This document shows, one piece after another, positions 6,503 to 11,823 of a stretch of 11,823 nt of DNA. Position 1 is the first letter of the stretch, and each line of letters begins with the position of its first letter. The DNA is from GCA-002704185 sp902588515 (GTDB lineage Bacteria; Pseudomonadota; Alphaproteobacteria; Pelagibacterales; Pelagibacteraceae), in assembly GCA_902588515.1 (NCBI GenBank), contig CACIPP010000010.1, forward strand, positions 1 to 11,823. Reading direction: 5' to 3'. The notes beneath the pieces are model-generated. The model was not told the origin of the DNA. It made no database searches and saw nothing but the letters and a program-made list of their open reading frames with translations. A program made the translations under genes and the position numbers.

Positions 6503-7953
6503 TATCCAACACTTCCCTCTAAACTCATGCCAACTAATTTTTGTGCTTCTACTGCAAATTCCATTGGAAGTTGCTGAAGAACTTCTTTACAAAAACCATT
6601 AACTATTAAACTCACTGCTTCCTCTTGGTTTAAACCTCTTTGCCTACAATAAAAAAGTTGATCATCACTTATTTTAGATGTTGTTGCCTCATGTTCAATG
6701 TCGGAGGTTGAGTTTTTATTTTCAATATAAGGTATAGTGTGTGCGCCACATTTATTACCAACAAGAAGTGAATCACATTGAGTGAAATTCTTTGCTCCTT
6801 TTGCTTTAGGATGAATACTGACTAAGCCTCTATATGTATTGTCAGCATTTCCTGCTGAAATACCTTTTGATATTATTTTACTTTTAGTATTTTTTCCTAA
6901 ATGTATCATCTTTGTACCAGTATCAGCTTTTTGATAATTATTAGTAATTGCAACTGAATAAAATTCTCCTTGAGAATTGTCACCTTGCAAAATACAACTT
7001 GGGTACTTCCATGTAATTGCGCTTCCAGTTTCAACTTGTGTCCATGATATTTTGGAATTTTTTCCTCGACATGCTCCACGTTTTGTAACAAAATTATAAA
7101 TCCCACCATTACCTTCTTTGTCTCCGGGGTACCAATTTTGCACAGTTGAATATTTAATTTCTGCATCATCCAGCGCAACAAGTTCAACATTAGCAGCGTG
7201 TAGTTGATTTTCATCTCTCATTGGTGCGGTACAACCTTCTAAATAACTAACGTAGCTACCTTTGTCCGCAATAATTAAAGTTCTTTCAAATTGACCTGTG
7301 TTTGAAGCATTGATTCTAAAGTATGTAGATAGTTCCATCGGGCATCTTACTCCTGGAGGTATATAGACAAATGATCCGTCTGTAAAAACAGCCGAGTTTA
7401 AAGTCGCAAAATAATGATCTGTTAATGGAATCACTGAACCTAAATATTTTTTAACTAATTCGGGATGTTCTTTTATCGCTTCTGAAATTGAACAAAATAT
7501 TACACCAATTTTTTTTAATTCATCTTTAAACGTTGTCGCTACTGAAACAGAGTCAAAAACAGCATCCACTGCAACACCAGACAATCTTTTTTGTTCTTCT
7601 AATGGTATACCAAGTTTTTCATAAGTTCTTCGAATTTCGGGATCGATTTCATCTAGTGATTTTGGTTGATCTTTTAAACTCTTTGGAGCGGAATAGTAAT
7701 AAAGATCTTGATAATCAATTTTTGGATATTTTGGTTTTTGCCAATTAGGTTCTTTCATTTTTTTTAATCTTTCGTAAGCTTTCAATCTCCAAGCTAACAT
7801 CCACTCAGGCTCTTGTTTTTGTTTTGATATGAATTTAATAGTCTGTTCACTAAGACCCTTAGGAACCTCAATCGTTTCAATATCAGTTACAAATCCATGA
7901 GTGTACTCTGAATTTTCTTTATATTTTTTTATTAGATCTTCGCTTTTTGTCAT
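6502..7953 (-). CDS. sufB: Fe-S cluster assembly scaffold subunit SufB
   Basis: SufB is the main scaffold on which the Fe-S cluster forms and is the first gene of this operon. It has 483 residues (E. coli 495). Aligning by shared motifs, Cys241 in EGCTAPMRD matches E. coli Cys254 (sulfur entry), Cys393 in TQCDSLLVG matches Cys405 (cluster site), and Glu422 in EHEATTSK matches Glu434. The KYSTVQNWYPGD motif (268-279), and the C-terminal end from LFYCRQRG to EFAVEAQKL, are strongly family-like. The N-terminal MTKSEDLIKKYKENSEYTHGF is typical, so the ATG at 7951-7953 is well supported, though no Shine-Dalgarno sequence precedes it. The upstream 85-base spacer holds the operon promoter. No IscR/Rrf2 regulator gene or IscS gene precedes sufB here, unlike many alphaproteobacteria. 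Confidence 0.98.
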   Translation of the reverse strand: MTKSEDLIKKYKENSEYTHGFVTDIETIEVPKGLSEQTIKFISKQKQEPEWMLAWRLKAYERLKKMKEPNWQKPKYPKIDYQDLYYYSAPKSLKDQPKSLDEIDPEIRRTYEKLGIPLEEQKRLSGVAVDAVFDSVSVATTFKDELKKIGVIFCSISEAIKEHPELVKKYLGSVIPLTDHYFATLNSAVFTDGSFVYIPPGVRCPMELSTYFRINASNTGQFERTLIIADKGSYVSYLEGCTAPMRDENQLHAANVELVALDDAEIKYSTVQNWYPGDKEGNGGIYNFVTKRGACRGKNSKISWTQVETGSAITWKYPSCILQGDNSQGEFYSVAITNNYQKADTGTKMIHLGKNTKSKIISKGISAGNADNTYRGLVSIHPKAKGAKNFTQCDSLLVGNKCGAHTIPYIENKNSTSDIEHEATTSKISDDQLFYCRQRGLNQEEAVSLIVNGFCKEVLQQLPMEFAVEAQKLVGMSLEGSVG

Positions 7954-7990
7954 AATATTATACGCTTCGCTAAATTTTTTTAATGAACTT

Positions 7991-7996
7991 TATAAT
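7991..7996 (+). promoter_or_regulatory. Perfect TATAAT -10 element facing the alpha/beta hydrolase gene
   Basis: TATAAT on the plus strand overlaps the suf -10 on the other strand, giving a near-symmetric TATAATA core. It would start transcription about 35 to 40 bases before the hydrolase ATG. No good -35 is seen at 17 bases upstream (CGCTAA), so the call rests on the -10 and the position only. Confidence 0.3.
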
Positions 7997-8019
7997 AATG
8001 TGATATAAGCACATTTCAA
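7992..8019 (-). promoter_or_regulatory. Predicted suf operon promoter
   Basis: On the minus strand a -35 TTGAAA (complement of 8014-8019) and -10 TATTAT (complement of 7992-7997) each match the sigma-70 consensus at five of six bases, separated by 16 bases. This would start transcription near 7985 and give a leader of about 30 bases before sufB. It is the best promoter visible in the window and sits in its longest intergenic spacer. Confidence 0.6.
7997..8015. promoter_or_regulatory. Perfect 6-bp inverted repeat inside the suf promoter, candidate operator
   Basis: AATGTGATATAAGCACATT has perfect arms AATGTG (7997-8002) and CACATT (8010-8015) around seven bases. It covers the whole spacer and touches both hexamers of the predicted suf promoter, so a bound dimer would block RNA polymerase. 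It does not match my recollection of the IscR, Fur, Irr or RirA boxes, and is not the CRP arrangement because its TGTGA half-site spacing is one base short. The regulator is unknown. Confidence 0.4.
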
Positions 8020-8038
8020 ATTTAATCAATATTACCAT

Positions 8039-8695
8039 ATGAAGCACGCAAATGCTGAAGTATTTATCAATGGCCCGGATGGCAAATTAGAGGCAAAATA
8101 CATACAAAGTAAGAGGGAAAACGCTCCAATAGCGCTAATACTACATCCTCACCCAGAGTATGGAGGTACAATGAACAATAGGGTTGTTTATAATGCTTAC
8201 CATACATTTTTAAAAAACGGATTTTCTGTATGTAGATTCAATTTTAGAGGCGTAGGAAAAAGTGAAGGAAAATTTGAAAACGGACTCGGAGAGTTAGCAG
8301 ATGCCGCAGCTGCCTTGGATTTTGTACAAAGAAGTAATCCAAACTCGAACGAAAGTTGGGTAATAGGTTTTTCATTTGGTGCACTTATATGTATGCAATT
8401 ACTAATGCGAAGACCAGAAATTTTTAGATTCGTGGCCATTTCACCACAGCCAAATATTTTTGATTTTAATTTTCTTGCACCATGTCCTACTTCTGGATTG
8501 ATAGTTTATGGGAATGGAGATCAACTTGTGCCAAAAGAATCTATGCAACTATTAAAGACCAAACTTATTAATCAAAAAAATATTACTGTTGAGTTTGATG
8601 AAATTAAAAACGCAAACCATTCATTTGTAAATCTTGATGCTGAATTAAACAACAGTTTAAATAATTACATTCAAAAGGAGTCAAGGTTATTTTAA
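8039..8695 (+). CDS. Alpha/beta hydrolase (COG2945-like)
   Basis: A small 218-residue alpha/beta hydrolase of unknown substrate. The N-terminal HPHPEYGGTMNNRVV (36-50) and the FNFRGVGKSEG segment (68-77) mark the COG2945-type family. The catalytic triad can be placed at Ser112 in the nucleophile elbow GFSFG (110-114), Asp161 in GNGDQLVP, and His194 in NANHSF. No signal peptide or membrane segment is seen, so it is probably cytoplasmic. It is divergent from sufB and shares its regulatory spacer. From general knowledge, a hydrolase of this kind is often found beside suf genes in alphaproteobacteria, suggesting a conserved but unexplained link. No Shine-Dalgarno sequence precedes the ATG at 8039. 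The gene ends one base before the convergent anmK stop. Confidence 0.9.
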   Translation: MKHANAEVFINGPDGKLEAKYIQSKRENAPIALILHPHPEYGGTMNNRVVYNAYHTFLKNGFSVCRFNFRGVGKSEGKFENGLGELADAAAALDFVQRSNPNSNESWVIGFSFGALICMQLLMRRPEIFRFVAISPQPNIFDFNFLAPCPTSGLIVYGNGDQLVPKESMQLLKTKLINQKNITVEFDEIKNANHSFVNLDAELNNSLNNYIQKESRLF

Positions 8696-8696
8696 A

Positions 8697-9767
8697 TTAC
8701 AAAATTTTTCCTCCTGTACAGGCTTTTAACGTACCAGTAGTTTCAGGGAATGATATGTTTTTACCTAAGGTAGTCCTTACTGACAAATATGCAAATGCCT
8801 GAGACTCTATAAAATCTCCATTGTAATTTAATTTGTCAATATTATACGCTTTGTCTTTTAAAAATCTCATTAAAGTTTTATTTTTTCTACCTCCTCCACA
8901 AACTAAACTTTTCTTTAAATTATTACGTTTACAAAATTCCAATATCAGTTCAGCTGTAATAAATGTTAATGTTTTTAACCCATCAAATTTATTAAGTCCT
9001 CTAAACTCACTAATACTAAAATCAGCGGTATCAAAAGATATATTTACGTTTTTTTCAAATATAAATCTATCAATGAAATTATTTGCAGAAATTTGATTTA
9101 TACTTCCTTGTGCAGACAATAAACCATCAGGGTCAAATTCTTTATTGAAATAATTTTTTACCCACTCATCTAGTAAGCAATTACCGGGCCCTATATCTGT
9201 AGAATAAAAAATTGAATTTTTTCTATAGGTACAATTTGATATACCACCGATATTTATAACGCTGTCAAACTCAGCATTTTTTTTTAAAATTAAAAAATGA
9301 TATATTGATGCGAGAGGTGCACCTTTGCCACCATTTAATAAATCATTATTTCTAAAATCGTAAATAATATTTTTTTTTACTATATTCTTAATAATTTCAG
9401 CATTTCCAACCTGAAATGATATTTTGTCTTTCGTTGAATGAAATAATGTAAATCCATGAAAACCAAACATATGAAAGTCTGTACCGCATTCTTTTATGAA
9501 GTCTAAACAATAATTTGCAATTAAATTACTAAATTGTAATTCTAAACTAATAAACTCTTTACTTTTAATCTTTTCTCTAAATGCCCTAATATCACTTATA
9601 GAATTTTTAAAATTTTTTAATTTATTTTTTAAATTCTTATCAAATTCAAAAAATTTATTATTTAATATTTTTACCTCATCAGTCCCATTGGTCATAATTA
9701 AAGAAAAATCAATTCCATCACAAGATGATCCGCACATAGCTCCAATAGATTTGTAAAAATTTTCCAT
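8697..9767 (-). CDS. anmK: Anhydro-N-acetylmuramic acid kinase
   Basis: AnmK cleaves and phosphorylates 1,6-anhydro-MurNAc to MurNAc-6-phosphate in peptidoglycan recycling. The 356-residue protein has the family order: a P-loop-like MCGSSCDGID (11-20), HGFTLFH (104-110), DFRNNDLLNGGKGAPLAS (137-154) with candidate catalytic base Asp142, NIGGISN (172-178), TDIGPGNCLLDEW (190-202), CGGGRKN (290-296) and ESQAFAYLSVR (321-331) near the end. Several normally invariant positions are changed: the usual MSGTSLDGID is MCGSSCDGID and the usual HGQT is HGFT. The fold and key Asp remain, so kinase activity is likely but not assured. It diverges from tyrS over 52 bases. No later enzyme of the pathway (MurQ) is in the window. 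Confidence 0.88.
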   Translation of the reverse strand: MENFYKSIGAMCGSSCDGIDFSLIMTNGTDEVKILNNKFFEFDKNLKNKLKNFKNSISDIRAFREKIKSKEFISLELQFSNLIANYCLDFIKECGTDFHMFGFHGFTLFHSTKDKISFQVGNAEIIKNIVKKNIIYDFRNNDLLNGGKGAPLASIYHFLILKKNAEFDSVINIGGISNCTYRKNSIFYSTDIGPGNCLLDEWVKNYFNKEFDPDGLLSAQGSINQISANNFIDRFIFEKNVNISFDTADFSISEFRGLNKFDGLKTLTFITAELILEFCKRNNLKKSLVCGGGRKNKTLMRFLKDKAYNIDKLNYNGDFIESQAFAYLSVRTTLGKNISFPETTGTLKACTGGKIL

Positions 9768-9819
9768 ATAAAATGGTTTAAATATTATTAATTATTGTAT
9801 ATTAAATTAGTTAACAAAA
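9768..9819. promoter_or_regulatory. Divergent anmK/tyrS spacer, promoters not resolved
   Basis: This 52-base, almost entirely A/T spacer must carry the anmK and tyrS promoters. TATATT at 9798-9803 could be a tyrS -10, giving a very short leader, but no good -35 is seen. On the minus strand TTGTTA (complement of 9812-9817) is a possible -35 for anmK without a strong -10. No T-box or other leader RNA fits, because the space is too short. Confidence 0.25.
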
Positions 9820-11055
9820 ATGCTAAATAAATTATTTTCTGAATTTACAGACCGGGGATATCTTTTTCAATGCACTAATACTGATCAAGTTAAAAATTTG
9901 ATAAATACTAAAAAGACGAGATTTTATATCGGTTTTGATTGTACAGCAAAATCGCTTCACGTTGGCAGTTTAATTCAAATAATGTGTTTAAGGCTTCTAC
10001 AAAAATACGGTCACACACCAGTGGTATTGTTAGGTGGTGGAACCACATTAATTGGAGATCCCTCTGGTAAAGATGAAAGTAGAAAAATATTATCTTCTAA
10101 AGAGATCAATAAAAATATTACGAGTATAAAAAAAGTATTTCAAAAATTTTTAAAATCTAAAGGTAAAAATAAGGTTATTTTCGTAAATAATAAAAATTGG
10201 TTAAGTAATTTAAATTATATTGATTTTTTAAGAAAATACGGAAAATATTTTACAATAAACAAAATGCTAACATTTGACTCAGTAAAAAATAGACTTGATC
10301 GAGAACAATCTCTTAGTTTTTTAGAATTTAATTATATGATATTTCAAGCCTACGACTTTCTTATTCTAAATGAAAAACAGAAAGTAGAACTCCAAATTGG
10401 CGGATCCGACCAATGGGGAAATATTGTGAATGGTGTTGATTTAATAAAGAAAGTGAATAATAAAGAAGTGTACGGATTAACCACTCCGCTAATTTTAAAC
10501 TCAAGTGGATTAAAAATGGGAAAAACTAGTGATGGAGCAGTTTGGTTGGATAAGAACTTATTATCAAGTTATGATTATTGGCAATTTTGGAGAAATACAG
10601 ACGATAAAGATGTAATAAGATATTTAAAACTTTTTACAGAATTAGATTTGGAAAAAATCAAAGATTATGAAGATTTAAGCGGCTCAGATATTAATCAAGC
10701 TAAAATACTTCTTGCGGATGAAGCAACAAAATTATTACATGGCAAAGAAGCAGCATTAAAAGCAAAAAAAACATCTATTAATACTTTTGAAAAAAAATCA
10801 GGAGGGGATGAGTTGCCCACAACCAGAATTAACAAAAACATATTAAAAAAAGGTTTACAATTAAAAGAATTTATAATTTCTATTAAATTTGCGACGTCTA
10901 ATAGTGACTTTAAGAGAAATTTAGAAAATAGAGCTTATAGAATAAATAACAAAATTATAAACTCTGACATTTCATTAACAGAAAAAGACATAGAGGATGA
11001 CTCTATAAAAATATCATTTGGAAAAAAAAGGCACCACTTAATTAAAGCTAATTAA
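9820..11055 (+). CDS. tyrS: Tyrosyl-tRNA synthetase
   Basis: TyrRS charges tRNA-Tyr with tyrosine. The 411-residue class I enzyme has YIGFDCTAKSLHVGSL (36-51) containing the HIGH-like HVGS, GGSDQWGN (194-201) for tyrosine/ATP binding, and the KMSKS-like KMGKTSDGAVWLD (232-244). The C-terminal S4-type RNA-binding region covers roughly 345-408. It is a single intact frame of family length (E. coli about 424). The GFDCTA...HVGSLIQIM wording resembles alphaproteobacterial enzymes. The ATG at 9820 gives the usual N terminus (LFSEFTDRGYLFQCT), with no Shine-Dalgarno sequence before it. Its last eight bases overlap the convergent AsmA-like gene. Confidence 0.97.
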   Translation: MLNKLFSEFTDRGYLFQCTNTDQVKNLINTKKTRFYIGFDCTAKSLHVGSLIQIMCLRLLQKYGHTPVVLLGGGTTLIGDPSGKDESRKILSSKEINKNITSIKKVFQKFLKSKGKNKVIFVNNKNWLSNLNYIDFLRKYGKYFTINKMLTFDSVKNRLDREQSLSFLEFNYMIFQAYDFLILNEKQKVELQIGGSDQWGNIVNGVDLIKKVNNKEVYGLTTPLILNSSGLKMGKTSDGAVWLDKNLLSSYDYWQFWRNTDDKDVIRYLKLFTELDLEKIKDYEDLSGSDINQAKILLADEATKLLHGKEAALKAKKTSINTFEKKSGGDELPTTRINKNILKKGLQLKEFIISIKFATSNSDFKRNLENRAYRINNKIINSDISLTEKDIEDDSIKISFGKKRHHLIKAN

Positions 11056-11823
11056 GTTTTGGTCTAAAAATTGATAGAAACCGTTGAATAAATCTTGGTG
11101 TCAAAGTTTTTAGTGGATTAACTGTTGTTTGTAGATCATTTTTTTTTCCTTTAATTTTAAAACTTGCTCCAAAAATACCATCACCCTCTTTGCCTGTTAA
11201 AACTTTTCCAATTAGAGGAATATTTCTTATAATCTTGTTTAAAGTATTTGCTGGAACCATATTACCTTTAAGACTAACAAAGTTGTCTGCTCCTACCCTG
11301 CCATCAATAATAAATCCAATCGATGGTCCAGTTCCATAAAATTCTTCAATTCTTAACTCTTCATTTATAGTATTGTATTTTAAATTAAGTTTTTCAAAAT
11401 AAATACCTTTTCCTTTTAAAACATCTAACGCTCCTGTGATAGAAGCAACTGATAGTATATCAGCTAAGATTGGCATATCCCTTATGTAAAAATTTTCTAT
11501 GTTAATGTAAGTGGTAGAAAGACTTTTTCCCAAATATTCTTTTTCTAATCTAAAAATGCCATTATAAATTCCACTAAAATAATTTAAGTTTCCAAATAAT
11601 GGTTTAGTTTTTTCACTATAAACAATTAATTTTTTTTGATTATCTTTATTTTTAATCTCAGCGGTAAAGACTTTTCTGTCTGTATAATTTGAAAACATAC
11701 TTAAACTTTCAATCTCACCTGTCCTGATTTGAGCAGATAATTTAAAATTAGATAAAGTTTCAGACGGCAAAAGTGCCGCTGAAATACTCATTCTTAAATT
11801 TGAATTTGGTAATGTAAAACTTT
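11048..11823 (-). CDS. AsmA-like C-terminal domain protein, probable envelope lipid-transport family (5' part outside the window)
   Basis: The frame stays open past the window edge; an in-frame ATG at 11789-11791 is internal, because the preceding codons (S-F-T-L-P-N-S-N-L-R) continue the same protein. About 258 C-terminal residues are visible. They are rich in short beta strands, and the end matches the AsmA-2/DUF3971-type C terminus of the YhdP/TamB-like superfamily: a glycine-rich GRVGADNFVSLKGNMVP, then NIPLIGKVLTG, GIFGASFKIKG and the terminal VNPLKTLTPRF. Proteins of this group are large, inner-membrane-anchored, and thought to bridge the periplasm for phospholipid transport; that role here is inference from the family. 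The N-terminal membrane anchor would lie outside the window. Its TAG stop lies inside the end of tyrS. Confidence 0.8.
   Translation of the reverse strand, partial: SFTLPNSNLRMSISAALLPSETLSNFKLSAQIRTGEIESLSMFSNYTDRKVFTAEIKNKDNQKKLIVYSEKTKPLFGNLNYFSGIYNGIFRLEKEYLGKSLSTTYINIENFYIRDMPILADILSVASITGALDVLKGKGIYFEKLNLKYNTINEELRIEEFYGTGPSIGFIIDGRVGADNFVSLKGNMVPANTLNKIIRNIPLIGKVLTGKEGDGIFGASFKIKGKKNDLQTTVNPLKTLTPRFIQRFLSIFRPKLN

Noticed and set aside
6906..7214. Open frame on the minus strand inside sufB
   Set aside because: Shadow frame of the strongly conserved SufB coding sequence; no recognisable domain.
7954..7960. TATAAT on the minus strand just before the sufB ATG
   Set aside because: It lies about three bases from the start codon, so transcription would begin inside the gene; the upstream promoter fits better.
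7962..7971. GCGAAGC-type mini-hairpin in the sufB leader (minus strand AGCGAAGCG)
   Set aside because: Only two base pairs could form around the loop; too small to call a regulatory RNA structure.
7999..8013. CRP/FNR-type binding site at the suf palindrome
   Set aside because: The TGTGA half-site spacing is one base short of the CRP arrangement and the FNR TTGAT-N4-ATCAA pattern is not present.
11789..11791. ATG as the start of a 247-residue AsmA-like protein
   Set aside because: The frame continues to the window edge without a stop and the protein family is far longer, so this Met is internal.

Overview
The window is a gene-dense, strongly AT-rich stretch that reads like a streamlined alphaproteobacterial chromosome, most plausibly SAR11/Pelagibacterales or a similarly reduced AT-rich lineage. 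This is inferred from Lys/Asn/Ile-rich coding, very short intergenic spaces (the longest is 85 bases), the alphaproteobacterial style of the NAD kinase and tyrosyl-tRNA synthetase, and a suf locus next to tyrS and anmK. No species can be named from the sequence alone. I see no mobile element, CRISPR array, tRNA or rRNA gene, and no gene-free stretch over 300 bases.

Layout, left to right. Bases 1-353 (+) hold the 3' part of a sufE gene. It converges on zapE (350-1414, -), an AFG1-type ATPase gene. A 39-base divergent spacer separates zapE from nadK (1454-2221, +). NadK converges, with an 11-base overlap, on the last gene of a seven-gene minus-strand suf operon. In transcription order that operon is sufB (6502-7953), sufC, sufD, sufS, sufU, sufT and sufA (2211-2549), with junctions from an 11-base overlap to a 3-base gap. 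The 85-base spacer upstream of sufB carries a good suf promoter with a perfect inverted repeat across its spacer. It also serves the divergent gene of a small alpha/beta hydrolase (8039-8695, +). Then come anmK (8697-9767, -), tyrS (9820-11055, +) and the C-terminal part of an AsmA-like envelope protein (11048 to the window edge, -).

How the genes work together. SufS takes sulfur from cysteine, SufU (and perhaps the separate SufE) accepts it, SufB-SufC-SufD build the Fe-S cluster using SufC ATPase activity, and SufT and SufA help mature or deliver clusters to client proteins. SufS carries a His at the position that, in the Bacillus-type SufS-SufU pair, swaps a zinc ligand with SufU, and this SufU keeps its full Cys-Asp-Cys-Cys zinc site. 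The operon therefore appears to encode a SufU-type system in a proteobacterium-like genome that also has sufE. The remaining genes are housekeeping: NADP supply (nadK), division or protein quality control (zapE), peptidoglycan recycling (anmK), translation (tyrS) and envelope (AsmA-like).

The window holds no clearly new system. The points most worth checking are the SufU/SufE co-occurrence, the palindrome inside the suf promoter, a 9-base motif shared by two divergent spacers, convergent genes that touch or overlap without terminators, and an unusual AnmK.
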